From Methylorubrum populi (GTDB lineage: Bacteria > Pseudomonadota > Alphaproteobacteria > Rhizobiales > Beijerinckiaceae), in contig NZ_AP014809.1 of the NCBI RefSeq assembly GCF_002355515.1, positions 1,760,501 through 1,824,500 on the forward strand: DNA of 64,000 bases, written 5' to 3'. Both the position numbers and the translations under genes were made by a program. The notes under the pieces were generated by a model. It ran no database searches. It had not been told where the DNA came from and worked only from the letters and a program-made list of their open reading frames with translations. Positions 33,128 through 42,397 of the stretch are shown one piece after another. Each line of letters starts with the position of its first letter. The stretch's first letter is position 1.

Positions 33128-34215
33128 GGGGTCACCTTGGCGCCCGCACCGCCCGGCACGATCCGGACGTGGTAGCGCGTGAGCACGTCGGCGCCGAGCA
33201 CGAGGCCGAGCAGCAATCCTTGAAAGGCGCGGGTCAGGTCGAGGGGCAGCTTCAGGTCGATCTGGGCCCCCTCCCCGCCGATCGTCGTCAGGGCGATGAC
33301 GAGGGCCGCGAGCAGAATGCCCGGCGGGCTGAGGCGGCCGAGGAAGGCGACGATGATCGCGGTGAAGCCGTAGCCCGGGGAGATCTCCGGCTGGAGCTGG
33401 CCGATCCGTCCGGCCACCTCGCAGATGCCGGCAAGGCCCGCCGCCCCGCCGGAAATCGCGAAGACCGCGAGCGTCAGGCGCGCGTCCGAGAAGCCGGCGA
33501 AGCGCGCCGCCCGCGGGCTCGCGCCGACCGCGCGCACCTCGAAGCCGAACAGGGTCCGCGCCAGGACGAGAGCCGCCAGCACGATCGCGAGACCGCTGAT
33601 CAGCGCGCCCGCATGCAGCGACTCGCCCTCCATCAGCAGGGGCAGCCGGGCGGCGTCCTCGAAGCTGACGCTCTGCGGGAAGTTGTAGCCCTGCGGATCG
33701 CGCAGGGGCCCGCGCACCATGTAGTCGAGGAGCAGCTGCGCGACGTAGACGAGCATCAGGCTGGTCAGGATCTCCGAGACGCCGAGCCTGACCCGCAGCA
33801 GCGCCGGGATCATCGCGTAGGCGATGCCGGCGAGGGTGCCGGCGAGCAGCATCGCCGGCAGGATCCAGACCGTCGGCCCCTGCGAACCGTGCGCGGCGAC
33901 GGCGACCCAGCCGCCCGCGAGGCCGCCGGCCACGTACTGGCCCTCCGCCCCGATGTTCCAGAGGTTGGCGCGGTAGCAGAAGGCGAGCCCGGTCGCGATC
34001 AGCGCGAGCGGCGCGGCCTTCAGCGCGACCTCCTGCAGCGACCAGACCTCGCTCAAGGGGGCGACGAAGTAGGTGAGGAAGGCTTGCCCCGGCGGGACGC
34101 CGAGGATCGCCACCGCGATCCCGCCAATCAGGACCGCGGCGAGGAAGGCCAGCGCGGGCGCGAGCAGGTCGAGCCAGGGCGACCGGCGCGCGCGGGGGAG
34201 GAGGTCAAGGCGCAT
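33124..34215 (-). CDS. Nucleoside/BMP-type ABC transporter permease (NupP-like), second set
   Basis: 363-residue membrane protein. GLAFCYRANLWNIGAEGQYVAGG is the conserved permease motif, and EVRAVGASPRAARFAGFSDARLT is the ATPase-coupling loop. Around nine membrane segments are evident. It is 64 bp from the ATPase gene upstream and overlaps the next permease downstream, giving the order ATPase-permease-permease typical of the nucleoside uptake (Nup) and related systems. Confidence 0.9.
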   Translation of the reverse strand: MRLDLLPRARRSPWLDLLAPALAFLAAVLIGGIAVAILGVPPGQAFLTYFVAPLSEVWSLQEVALKAAPLALIATGLAFCYRANLWNIGAEGQYVAGGLAGGWVAVAAHGSQGPTVWILPAMLLAGTLAGIAYAMIPALLRVRLGVSEILTSLMLVYVAQLLLDYMVRGPLRDPQGYNFPQSVSFEDAARLPLLMEGESLHAGALISGLAIVLAALVLARTLFGFEVRAVGASPRAARFAGFSDARLTLAVFAISGGAAGLAGICEVAGRIGQLQPEISPGYGFTAIIVAFLGRLSPPGILLAALVIALTTIGGEGAQIDLKLPLDLTRAFQGLLLGLVLGADVLTRYHVRIVPGGAGAKVTP

Positions 34216-34279
34216 CGCGCATCCCGTTCATTCCTGGCTGGCTCTTCACGCGCATGGGCGGATCGGGTCCGGCAGCGGC

Positions 34280-35887
34280 TCAAAGGACCGGCGCGGCGGT
34301 TCGGATCGCGGGCGCTGCCGGAGGCTCGCCGGTCTGCGTTTCCGGCTCGCCGACCCCGCCCATCAGCAGCCCCAGAGCCGCGCGGCTGGTCGCGCCGGTC
34401 GGGACGGGCCGCGAGAGCGCGCCGGCGTGCAGGACGGCGATGGAATCGGCGATCTCGAACAGCTCGTCGAGATCCTGGCTGATCACGACCACCGCGCTCC
34501 CCCGACCGGCGAGATCGAGCACGGCCTGCCGGATCCGGGCGGCGGCGGCGGCATCGACACCCCAGGTCGGCTGGTTGATGACGAGGATGCCCGGTTCGGC
34601 CAGGATCTCGCGCCCGACCACGAACTTCTGAAGGTTGCCGCCCGAGAGCGTGCCCGCCGCCGGGTCCGGGCCGGCGCCGCGCACGTCGAAGGCATCGACC
34701 ACCCGCCGGGCGAGGGCCCGGGCCGCGCCGAGCCGCAGCAGGCCGAAACGGGTGAGCGGCGCGGTGGCGTGGCGGGAGAGCAGCGCGTTCTCCGACAGGC
34801 TCATCGGCGGAACGGCGGCGTGGCCGTTGCGCTCCTCGGGCACGAAGGCGGCCCCGAGCCGGCGCCGGGCATTGATGCCGAGATGGCCCGCCGCCCGGCC
34901 GTCGAAGCGCACGGCCCCGGCCGCCGGGGCCCGGCTCTCGCCCGAAAGGGCGTCGAACAGTTCCGCCTGCCCGTTGCCGGCGATCCCGGCGATGCCGAGG
35001 ATCTCGCCGCCCGCGACGCGGAGCGCGATGTCCCGCAGCGGCGTCCCGTGCAGGCCCGGCGCGGGCAGCGTGAGGCGGTCGAGCACGAGGCGCTCCCCGC
35101 GGGACCCGCCGACCGACTTCGGCCGCACCTCGCTCACCCCCGTGCCGACCATCATCGCGGCGAGCGAGCGGGCGGATTCCGCCCGCGGATCGCACGTGCC
35201 GACGACCCGGCCGCCCCGCAGGATCGTGGCCCGGGTGCAGAGGCGGCGCACCTCGTCGAGCCGGTGGGAGATGTAGAGCAGGGCCCGGCCCTCGTCGCGC
35301 AGCCGCTCCAGCACCGCGAACAGCGCCTCTGCCTCGCCGGGCGTCAGCACCGAGGTCGGCTCGTCGAGGATCACGAGCTTCGGGTTCTGGAGCAGGCAGC
35401 GCACGATCTCGATCCGCTGGCGCTCGCCGGCCGAGAGCGACCAGACCGGCCGCGCCGGATCGAGATGTAGGCCGTAATCCGCCCCGAGCCGGGCGATCCG
35501 CTCCGCGAGCGCCCGGCCCGTCAGCGCGGCGGGCATGACGAGGGCGATGTTCTCGGCGACCGTCAGGTTCTCGCACAGCGAGAAGTGTTGGAAGACCATG
35601 CCGATGCCGAGCGCCCGCGCGGCCTCGGGGTTCGCCAGCCGCACGATGTCGCCCTGATGCGTGACGACGCCCTCGGTCGGCTCCAGGAGGCCGTAGAGGA
35701 TCTTCATCAGGGTCGACTTGCCGGCGCCGTTCTCGCCGAGGAGGGCGTGGATCTCCCCGGCGCGGATCTCCAGGTCGACGCCGTCATTGGCGGTGAAGGC
35801 GCCGAAACGTTTGACGATGCCGTAGGCTCCGAAGAGCGGGGTCGGGCCTCCCCGCGGCGCCGGGGCAGCGGATGCGGCCGCCATCAC
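34280..35887 (-). CDS. Nucleoside/BMP-type ABC transporter, duplicated ATP-binding protein B
   Basis: 535 residues with two ABC domains. Domain 1 has LLGENGAGKSTLMKILYGL, signature LSAGERQRIEIVR and Walker B KLVILDEPTSVLTPGE. Domain 2 has IAGIAGNGQAELFDALSGE, signature LSGGNLQKFVVGREIL and ILVINQPTWGVDAAAA. This is the same architecture as ATPase A but divergent in sequence, so the two transporters are not a recent duplication. Its ATG overlaps the stop of the 8-oxoguanine deaminase gene, linking oxidised-purine deamination to import. Confidence 0.93.
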   Translation of the reverse strand: MMAAASAAPAPRGGPTPLFGAYGIVKRFGAFTANDGVDLEIRAGEIHALLGENGAGKSTLMKILYGLLEPTEGVVTHQGDIVRLANPEAARALGIGMVFQHFSLCENLTVAENIALVMPAALTGRALAERIARLGADYGLHLDPARPVWSLSAGERQRIEIVRCLLQNPKLVILDEPTSVLTPGEAEALFAVLERLRDEGRALLYISHRLDEVRRLCTRATILRGGRVVGTCDPRAESARSLAAMMVGTGVSEVRPKSVGGSRGERLVLDRLTLPAPGLHGTPLRDIALRVAGGEILGIAGIAGNGQAELFDALSGESRAPAAGAVRFDGRAAGHLGINARRRLGAAFVPEERNGHAAVPPMSLSENALLSRHATAPLTRFGLLRLGAARALARRVVDAFDVRGAGPDPAAGTLSGGNLQKFVVGREILAEPGILVINQPTWGVDAAAAARIRQAVLDLAGRGSAVVVISQDLDELFEIADSIAVLHAGALSRPVPTGATSRAALGLLMGGVGEPETQTGEPPAAPAIRTAAPVL

Positions 35888-37248
35888 GCCGTACCGAACA
35901 GGTGCCGGGCAAGCCGCGAATGCTCCTCGCGCAGGCGTCCGGTCTCAATGCCGAGCGGCTCCCCGTCGATCACCCGCCACGTGCCCGCGACCATCACCCG
36001 GTCCGCCCGGTGGGCCCCGCACAGAACCAGCGCCGCGAGCGGATCGTGGGCGCCGGAGAAGCGCAGTTCGTCCAGGGTGAACAGCGCCAGATCCGCCTCG
36101 CGGCCCGGCTCGAGCCGGCCGATATCGCCGCGCCCGAGGCAGGCGGCCGAGCCCTCCGTCGCCCAGCGCAGGGCATCGAGATGGGTCACCGCCTCCGCGC
36201 CGTAGGTCAGCCGGTTAATCATCAGGGCGTGGCGCACGCCCTCCATCAGGTTCGAGCTGTCGTTCGAGGCCGAGCCGTCGACGCCGAGACCGACGGGCGA
36301 GCCCGCCGCCTCCAGCTCGCAGGTCCGGCAATGGCCCGAGGCCAGCACCATGTTCGAGGTCGGGCAGTGGCAGACCCCGACCCCGGCCGCGCCGAGGCGC
36401 CTCACCTCGTCGTCGTTGAAGTGGATGCCGTGGGCGAGCCAGGCCCGGCGCGTCATCCAGCCGACCTCCTCCAGGTAGTCGACCGGGCGCTGCCCGAAGG
36501 CTTCGAGGCAGTAGGCGTTCTCGTCGCGCGTCTCGCCGAGATGGGTGTGCAGGCGGCAATCGTGGCGCTCGGCGAGCCCGGCGCTCTCGCGCATCAGCCG
36601 CTTGGTGACGGCGAAGGGCGAGCAGGGGGCGAGCCCGATCTGCACCATCGCGCCGGGCGCGGGATCGTGGAACAGCCTCAGCACCCGCTCGCTGTCGGCC
36701 AGGATGGTGTCGTCGTCCTGCACCAGCGTCTCGGGCGGCAGGCCGCCATCCTCCTGCGACAGGCTCATCGAGCCGCGGGTGACGACGGCGCGGATGCCGA
36801 GGGCGCGCGCCTCCTCGACCTGGATGTCGACGGCCGCCTCGAGCCCTCTCGGGAACAGGTAGTGGTGGTCGCCCGCCGTGGTGCAGCCGGAGAGGAGCAG
36901 TTCGGTGTAGGCGAGCCGGGTGGCGAGGCGGAACGCCTCCGGCGTGAGCCGGCCCCAGATGCCGTAGAGCGCCTTGAGCCAGGGGAAGAGCGGCTTGTTG
37001 ATCGCGATCGGGTGGGCGCGGGTGAGTGTCTGGAAGACGTGGTGATGGGTGTTGACGAGGCCGGGGATGACGACGTGGCGCGCGGCGTCGAACGTCGCGT
37101 CGACCGGGCCGGCGGGCCGGCCACCGGCGGGCACCCGTTCGGCGATGCGGGTGCCCTCCACCACGAGCCCGCCGCCGGCTCCCTCCGCCAGGATCGCCAG
37201 CGGATCACGGAGCCAGAGGCGGCGGGGGCGGGCGCTCGATTCCATCAT
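35884..37248 (-). CDS. 8-oxoguanine deaminase
   Basis: 454-residue zinc amidohydrolase expected to convert 8-oxoguanine to urate and ammonia. Metal-binding motif VNTHHHVFQTLTRA (about residues 65-78), LHTHLGETRDE (about 235), WLAHGIHFNDDEV, and the late GLGVDGSASNDSSNLM (about 315) are those of the 8-oxoguanine deaminase/AtzA-TrzN branch. The segment CHCPTSNMVLASGHC supports it. The ATPase start overlaps its stop by 4 bp; upstream, the Tsx-like gene's 3' end lies 24 bp from this start. This suggests outer-membrane channel, deaminase and transporter are one transcription unit for purine-derived nitrogen. Confidence 0.88.
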   Translation of the reverse strand: MMESSARPRRLWLRDPLAILAEGAGGGLVVEGTRIAERVPAGGRPAGPVDATFDAARHVVIPGLVNTHHHVFQTLTRAHPIAINKPLFPWLKALYGIWGRLTPEAFRLATRLAYTELLLSGCTTAGDHHYLFPRGLEAAVDIQVEEARALGIRAVVTRGSMSLSQEDGGLPPETLVQDDDTILADSERVLRLFHDPAPGAMVQIGLAPCSPFAVTKRLMRESAGLAERHDCRLHTHLGETRDENAYCLEAFGQRPVDYLEEVGWMTRRAWLAHGIHFNDDEVRRLGAAGVGVCHCPTSNMVLASGHCRTCELEAAGSPVGLGVDGSASNDSSNLMEGVRHALMINRLTYGAEAVTHLDALRWATEGSAACLGRGDIGRLEPGREADLALFTLDELRFSGAHDPLAALVLCGAHRADRVMVAGTWRVIDGEPLGIETGRLREEHSRLARHLFGTA

Positions 37249-37272
37249 CCGGCTACGCGTTCCTGTCGGTGA

Positions 37273-38268
37273 TCAGAAGACGTGGAAGGCCACGCCGGCG
37301 AGGAAGCTCTTCTCCTCGGTGCCCTTGAAGGTCGCGGTTTCCTGGTTGCCGAACTTGTTCAGCCAGTACTGGAAGCCGATGAAGACATCGACCTTGTTGG
37401 GCTGATCGTAGACCAGCTTGCCGAGATCGAGCACGAGGTTGGTGCGCGACAGGAATTCCAGCCCGCGCGGCGGGTTGAACGCGTAGGCGGCCGGGTTGTC
37501 GCTGATGCCGCGGCCCTTGGGCAGGACGATGTTGTTGAAGCCGGCCAGCGTCAGCGGCAGACCGGTGAAGGTCAGCGGCAGGCTGTAGACGATCTCGAAT
37601 TCGGGGACCGTGTTGAAGCTCTGGTCGCGGTCGGGCTGGGTGTTGAAGCCGTTGCGGTTCCATTCCTTGTAGGCATGGACCGACAGGTTCAGGAAGCCGG
37701 CCGGCACGTCGAAGGCGAAGTTCAGGCCGCCGACGATGTCGCGCTTCTTCGAGCCGAAGGCGTCGTTCTGCGAGTTGGCGTCGAAGCCGAAGGAGAGCGA
37801 GACCTCCTTGACGATGCCCGGGAAGGCGAAGGCCTTGGTGCCGGTCAGCGCGTTCAGGCTGAGCGTGCCGCGGTAGAGGCCGTAGGCTTCGGTGTTGCCG
37901 TAATCGTAGCTCACCGGCACGCCGCCGGGCGTGTTGGTCGTGCCGGCCGGGAATTGCGACCCGGACTTCAGGATGTCGAGCGAGAAGAAGTTCGTGCCGT
38001 AGGCCCAGGCATCCGCGTGCGAGATGTTGAGGATGTGCTTGGGCGCCTCGCGCGAGCGGAAGCTGCCGTCGGGCCGCTGGATCTGGATGCCGGGGGTGAC
38101 GGTCGGAAACTGGTAGCGGTAGCTGATCTGCGTGTCCGCGAAGAGGAAGAACGGCACTTCCTTCGGGGCCACCTCCTCGGGGACCCTCTTATCCTTGAGA
38201 TCCGCCGCGATCGCCGAACCGGCCGTGAATAGTGACAGCGCAACCGCCGCGAGCCCCCGGACCGACAT
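37273..38268 (-). CDS. Outer-membrane protein, nucleoside-specific channel (Tsx-like)
   Basis: 331 residues from the ATG at 38268 (MSVRGLAAVALSLF). A signal peptide of about 22 residues ends SAIAA. The mature chain alternates polar and hydrophobic residues with aromatic girdle positions (VPFFLFADTQISYRYQF, ISHADAWAYGTNFFSLDIL) and ends in Phe (AGVAFHVF), the usual outer-membrane insertion signal. The length and layout resemble the Tsx/OmpK nucleoside-channel family. As first gene of the transporter operon it would admit nucleosides across the outer membrane. The family assignment is by pattern only; it could be another beta-barrel porin. Confidence 0.7.
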   Translation of the reverse strand: MSVRGLAAVALSLFTAGSAIAADLKDKRVPEEVAPKEVPFFLFADTQISYRYQFPTVTPGIQIQRPDGSFRSREAPKHILNISHADAWAYGTNFFSLDILKSGSQFPAGTTNTPGGVPVSYDYGNTEAYGLYRGTLSLNALTGTKAFAFPGIVKEVSLSFGFDANSQNDAFGSKKRDIVGGLNFAFDVPAGFLNLSVHAYKEWNRNGFNTQPDRDQSFNTVPEFEIVYSLPLTFTGLPLTLAGFNNIVLPKGRGISDNPAAYAFNPPRGLEFLSRTNLVLDLGKLVYDQPNKVDVFIGFQYWLNKFGNQETATFKGTEEKSFLAGVAFHVF

Positions 38269-38785
38269 TCTTCGTTCTCCTCGACCTTCCGTGTGGTCGG
38301 GCGGCAGCAACGGGGGTGCCAAGATCAAGCAGGCTCTGGTGCCGGACGCCCGCGCGGCAGCACAAGTCGTAAATCCGCAACACTTTCCGGCCGGTCCCGG
38401 TCGCGAACGTCAGTGAAAGGCCGGGTCGGGCCGGCGTCGAGATCGGTCGTATCTGCAGGACGTACCCCGGCCGCCGCGGTGTGATTCATGAAAATCTTTC
38501 GGATCCGCCCGCCGCCTGGTCATCCTGCGCAGGGAATGGCCATGGTGCCGATGGGGGCTCGCAGCGGGAGAAGTTTGCGAGCACGGCCGCCCGTGTCGGG
38601 GCGGAGCGGGGGCGGAGCCGCCGCCCGATGCACAGGCCGGCGCCAGCCTGGCGACACTTCGTGCATCGCCGACCGTGATCGGGCACGATTTTTCGAAGGC
38701 GCACCGGCATCATCGTCACCCGTCACCGCATCGGCCCGGACGATCTCAGGGCCACAGCCCCGCGGCGACCGCTCCGAGGTAGCCC
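38269..38785. other. Intergenic region between divergent Tsx-like and isochorismatase genes
   Basis: 517 bp without a convincing gene. Several short open frames exist on both strands but lack recognisable domains or ribosome-binding sites. It should contain divergent promoters and possibly a purine-responsive operator or riboswitch, which I could not identify by eye. Confidence 0.4.
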
Positions 38786-39466
38786 ATGCCCGACCCGCGC
38801 CCCCTTCTTGAGGCCGAACCCTCGCCTCTGCCGTTCGATCCGGCCGGGACGGCCCTCGTCGTCATCGACATGCAGCGCGACTTCCTCGAACCCGGCGGCT
38901 TCGGCGAGAGTCTCGGCAACGACGTCTCGCTGCTCGCCGCCGCGGTGCCCCCCACCCGTGCCCTGCTGGCCGCGGCGCGCGGGGCCGGCCTCCTCGTCGT
39001 CCACACCCGCGAGGGGCACGCGCCCGATCTCTCGGATGCGCCGCCGGCCAAGCTGGAGCGCGGCGCGCCGACGGCGCGCATCGGCGAGCCGGGCCCCATG
39101 GGCCGCATCCTGATCCGCGGCGAGCCCGGCCACGACATCGTCCCCGAACTGGCCCCCCTCGACGGCGAGCCGGTGATCGACAAGCCGGGCAAGGGCGCCT
39201 TCTACGCGACCGGACTCGCGGCCTTGCTGGAGGCGCGCGGCATCGAGACCTTGATCGTCTGCGGCGTGACGACGGAAGTCTGCGTGCACACCACCGTGCG
39301 CGAGGCCAACGACCGCGGCTACCGCTGCGTCGTCGTCGCCGATGCCTGCGGCTCGTACATCCCGGCCTTCCACGAGGCGGGCCTTGCCATGATCAAGGCC
39401 CAGGGCGGCATCTTCGGCTGGGTCTCGCGATCCGCCGCGGTGATCGCCGCCCTCGGCCGGGGGTGA
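38786..39466 (+). CDS. Isochorismatase-fold cysteine hydrolase, second copy (ureide/biuret amidohydrolase-like)
   Basis: 226 residues. Triad positions are [18 protein letters not shown] (Asp), [10 protein letters not shown] (Lys) and [18 protein letters not shown] (Cys). It is related to the biuret-hydrolase-like protein at 26158-26877 (shared HTREGHxPDLxD, RGEPGxxIx[15 protein letters not shown]) but lacks the PYPWPY N-terminal segment and the [10 protein letters not shown] element. It likely hydrolyses a different ureide or amide. It precedes the atzG-atzE-atzH trio on the same strand, separated by an inverted decayed gene. Exact substrate unknown. Confidence 0.82.
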   Translation: MPDPRPLLEAEPSPLPFDPAGTALVVIDMQRDFLEPGGFGESLGNDVSLLAAAVPPTRALLAAARGAGLLVVHTREGHAPDLSDAPPAKLERGAPTARIGEPGPMGRILIRGEPGHDIVPELAPLDGEPVIDKPGKGAFYATGLAALLEARGIETLIVCGVTTEVCVHTTVREANDRGYRCVVVADACGSYIPAFHEAGLAMIKAQGGIFGWVSRSAAVIAALGRG

Positions 39467-39496
39467 GGCGCACGTCGGCGGCCTGCAGGCCCGTCG

Positions 39497-40106
39497 TCAG
39501 AAGCGCAGGGTGAGGCTGCCCCTGGCGGCGTGATCCTGGGCGCGGGGGCCGACCTGCCCGGTATAGGACACGCCCAGGGTCGTGTTCGGCGCCACCTCCG
39601 CCGACAGGCCGGCCTCGGCCACCAGGGCGTGCCGGTCGATCGGCAGGCCGGTCCCGATGAAGCTCGCCCCGTCTCCAACCGGTGGGCGTGGCGCCATCGA
39701 CGATGCGGCCGGCATAGGTGGTGGAGCTGTCGTCGGCGTTGACGGTGAGGCGGCCATTGCCGAGGGGCGCCGCGGCGCTGTCGCCGACCAGCGAGCCGAT
39801 CAGCGTCGCCGACGAAGCCAGGGTGCGCAAGCCGTCGCCGGTGCCGACGTTGTCCTTCACCAGGATCGGGATGCCGAACAGCGTCGGAAGCGCCTGGCCG
39901 CTCGCCCGGGCCTGCACCCTCTGGGCATCCATCCGCCCGGCGATCGCCGGGAAATCGGGATTGATCTGCTGCATCGAACACAGGGCCGAGCCCGCGTGAT
40001 CGGGCTTCCGGATCTTGGACATGTACGGCAGCACGATCTCGCGTGATGTGGTCTCGCCACGCTGCAGCATGCCGGCGAGATCGGTCACCGACCTCTGCGT
40101 CAGGTC
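39497..40106 (-). pseudogene. Decayed mosaic: amidase-signature N-terminus joined to an autotransporter beta-barrel tail
   Basis: On the minus strand, residues from about 40106 to 39773 read like the N-terminus of an amidase-signature enzyme: VTDLAGMLQRGETTSREIV and GIPILVKDNVGTGDGL with the catalytic Lys. At about 39770 this passes without a stop into autotransporter-like sequence (GRLTVNADDSSTTYAGRIVDG). The frame then shifts near 39676 into AGLSAEVAPNTTLGVSYTGQ ending SLTLRF and a stop, the pattern of an autotransporter C-terminal barrel strand. There is no clear start codon. It appears to be a deletion product of two genes, then frameshifted, lying antisense within the island. Confidence 0.7.
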
Positions 40107-40286
40107 GGGCCGGCATGCTCGCGCATGAGCCGGCGCCCGGATGACCGGCCGCGGCTCGACCCCGGCGGACCGGCGGACCGGCGGACATCGGGGGCAGCGT
40201 GCCACGATCTGCGATGCGGGCGCGGTGGCCGTGGCGCGGCCATTGCACCGGACCGGCCGCGAAGCGCCCGATCCTCGAGGAAACCG

Positions 40287-40490
40287 ATGTCCGATCACGC
40301 CGCGGCCCCGCCGCCGCCCGATCTCGACGCCTACGCCGCCGCCGCCGCGCCCGTGCTGGGCCTCGCCCTCGATCCGGCCTGGCACGAAGCGGTCGTCGCC
40401 AACCTGCGGGTGCTGCACGCCGCCGCGGCGCTCGTCGCCCTGTTTCCGTTGCCCGACACCGCCGAGGCGGCCCCGGTCTACACGGCGTGA
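40287..40490 (+). CDS. atzG: AtzG-like small subunit (DUF4089, HpxX-like)
   Basis: 67 residues from the ATG at 40287, with GAGG upstream. The sequence AYAAAAAPVLGLALDPAWHEAVVANLRVLHAAAALVALFPLP is the DUF4089 pattern of AtzG, the small helical partner that forms a heterotetramer with the amidase AtzE and is needed for its activity. Its TGA overlaps the GTG start of atzE (GTGA at 40487-40490), the coupled arrangement expected for obligate partners. In Klebsiella the equivalent is HpxX of the oxalurate cluster. Confidence 0.85.
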   Translation: MSDHAAAPPPPDLDAYAAAAAPVLGLALDPAWHEAVVANLRVLHAAAALVALFPLPDTAEAAPVYTA

Positions 40491-41932
40491 GCGCGACGAC
40501 GGATTGGAGCCTCGCCCCGGCCTGCGACATCGCCCGTGCGGTGTCGGCGGGGATGGTCGGCGCCCGCGACGTGGTCGCCGCCGCCCTCGCGCGCATCGCC
40601 CGCATCGACCCGGCGGTGAACAGCTTCACCGACCGCCTGTCCGAGCGCGCCACCGCCCGCGCCGCTTCCCTCGACGCCGCGCGGGCCAGGGGCGACAGAC
40701 TCGGCCCCCTGGCCGGGGTGCCCTTCGCGGTCAAGAACCTCTTCGACGTCGCCGGTCTGCCGACGCGGGCGGGCTCGCGGATCAACCGCGAGCGGGCGCC
40801 GGCTCCCCGCGACGCCGCCCTGATCCGGCGGCTGGAGGCGGCGGGCGCCGTGCTGGTCGGGACCCTCGGCATGGGCGAATACGCCTACGACTTCACCGGC
40901 GAGAACATCCACGACGGCAATACACGCAACCCGCACGCCCTCGACCACATGTCCGGCGGCTCCTCGGGGGGATCGGGCGCGGCGGTCGCCGCCGGCCTGG
41001 TGCCGGTCGCGCTGGCCTCCGACACCAACGGCTCGATCCGCGTGCCCTCCGCCTTCTGCGGCTGCTTCGGGCTCAAGCCCACCTACGGGCGGCTCAGCCG
41101 GGCCGGGAGCTTCCCCTTCGTGGGCAGCCTCGACCATCTCGGCCCGATGGCGCGCTCGACCGGGGATCTCGCCCTGGCCTACGACGCCCTGCAGGGGCCC
41201 GATCCCGAGGATCCCGCCGCCGCGTCCCGGCCGCCCGAGCCCGCGGCCCCGGATCTCGACCGGGGCGTCGCGGACCTCCGCATCGCGGTGGCCGGAGGCT
41301 ATTTCGCGCAAGGGGGCGACCCGGAGGCGTTTGCCGCCGTCGAGCAGGTCGCCCGCGCGCTGGACGCGAACCGCGGCGTCGCGATCCCGGAGGCGGCCCG
41401 CGCACGGGCGGCGGCCTACCTGATCACCGCGGCCGAGGGCGCCGCGCTGCATCTCGACCGGCTGCGCGGCCGGGCCGGCGACTTCGATCCGGCGGTGCGC
41501 GACCGGCTGATCGCCGGGGCAATGCTGCCCGCGCCCTTCCTCGAGCGGGCGCAGCGGTTCCGCCGCTGGTATCGCGACGCCGTGCTGGACCTGTTCCGCG
41601 ATGTCGACGTGATTCTCGCGCCGAGCACGCCCTGCCGCGCCCCGCGCTCCGGCCAGACCACCTTCGTCCTCGGCGGCATCGAAGTGCCGGTGCGGCCCAA
41701 TATCGGGGTGTTCACACAGCCGATCTCCTTCATCGGCCTGCCCGTGGTCGCGGTGCCGGTCTGGCTCGACGGCGGGCTGCCCCTCGGCGTGCAGATCATC
41801 GCCGCGCCCTGGAACGAGGCGCTCTGCCTACGGGTGGCGCGTCATCTCGAACGCGCGGGCGCGGTCCGGGCGCCGGTCGCGGCCCTGGATGGGGTGCCCC
41901 CGGAGACCAAGCCTTCGGAGGCCAAGCCTTAG
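40487..41932 (+). CDS. atzE: AtzE-family amidohydrolase (1-carboxybiuret/oxalurate-pathway amidase)
   Basis: 481 residues from GTG 40487. Amidase-signature residues are Lys in GVPFAVKNLFDVAGLPT (about 81), the cis-Ser in HMSGGSSGGSGAAVAAG (about 158) and the nucleophile Ser in LASDTNGSIRVPSAFCG (about 182). With the AtzG partner immediately upstream it matches the AtzE/HpxY type. AtzE deaminates 1-carboxybiuret in s-triazine catabolism; HpxY acts in oxalurate breakdown in purine-using bacteria. No cyanuric acid hydrolase is visible in this window, so a purine/ureide role is more likely here. Confidence 0.88.
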   Translation: MSATTDWSLAPACDIARAVSAGMVGARDVVAAALARIARIDPAVNSFTDRLSERATARAASLDAARARGDRLGPLAGVPFAVKNLFDVAGLPTRAGSRINRERAPAPRDAALIRRLEAAGAVLVGTLGMGEYAYDFTGENIHDGNTRNPHALDHMSGGSSGGSGAAVAAGLVPVALASDTNGSIRVPSAFCGCFGLKPTYGRLSRAGSFPFVGSLDHLGPMARSTGDLALAYDALQGPDPEDPAAASRPPEPAAPDLDRGVADLRIAVAGGYFAQGGDPEAFAAVEQVARALDANRGVAIPEAARARAAAYLITAAEGAALHLDRLRGRAGDFDPAVRDRLIAGAMLPAPFLERAQRFRRWYRDAVLDLFRDVDVILAPSTPCRAPRSGQTTFVLGGIEVPVRPNIGVFTQPISFIGLPVVAVPVWLDGGLPLGVQIIAAPWNEALCLRVARHLERAGAVRAPVAALDGVPPETKPSEAKP

Positions 41933-41943
41933 GAGGACACGCC

Positions 41944-42339
41944 GTGATCATCGACGATCCCGCGGTGAAGGCCGAGGTCGAGCGGGTCTTCGCGGCCTAC
42001 GAGGCGGCGCTCGTGAGCAACGACGTCGCGACGCTCGAACGGCTGTTCCACGACGATCCCCGCACGATCCGCTACGGCGCGGCGGAAAATCTCTACGGCA
42101 TGGACGCGATCCGCGCCTTCCGCCGGGCGCGGCCCCCGCAAGGGCTCGCCCGCGACCTCGCGGACACCGTCATCACCACCTACGGCCGCGACTGCGCCGT
42201 GGCGATGACGCTGTTCCGGCGCGGGTCCGCACCCGGCCGGGTCGGGCGCCAGAGCCAGACCTGGCTGCGCTTTCCCGACGGCTGGAAGGTGGTGGCGGCC
42301 CATGTCAGCGTCATCGACGACGCGGCCGATGGGGCGTGA
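41944..42339 (+). CDS. atzH: AtzH/HpxZ-like protein (DUF3225, SnoaL-like fold)
   Basis: 131 residues from GTG 41944, with a strong AGGAGG site 7 nt upstream. VKAEVERVFAAYEAALVSND, LFHDDPRTIRYGAAENLYG and WLRFPDGWKVVAAHVSVI are typical of DUF3225. AtzH is a decarboxylating amidohydrolase turning 1,3-dicarboxyurea into allophanate; the Klebsiella orthologue is HpxZ in oxalurate catabolism. It follows atzE by 11 bp, completing the AtzG-AtzE-AtzH trio. No AtzF/allophanate hydrolase or HpxW is present here, so the next step must be encoded elsewhere. Confidence 0.85.
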   Translation: MIIDDPAVKAEVERVFAAYEAALVSNDVATLERLFHDDPRTIRYGAAENLYGMDAIRAFRRARPPQGLARDLADTVITTYGRDCAVAMTLFRRGSAPGRVGRQSQTWLRFPDGWKVVAAHVSVIDDAADGA

Positions 42340-42397
42340 GCGCCCCCTGACGCGATGGCCGGGGGCGTGATCGATGGCGACGGGCCCGCGGGCGACG

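Noticed and set aside
38481..38719. Short open frames in the Tsx/isochorismatase intergenic region
   Set aside because: No ribosome-binding site, domain or plausible composition on either strand.
42341..42367. Terminator between atzH and the NCS2 permease
   Set aside because: A 7-bp GC inverted repeat is present, but there is no T-run and the loop is long; too weak to annotate.
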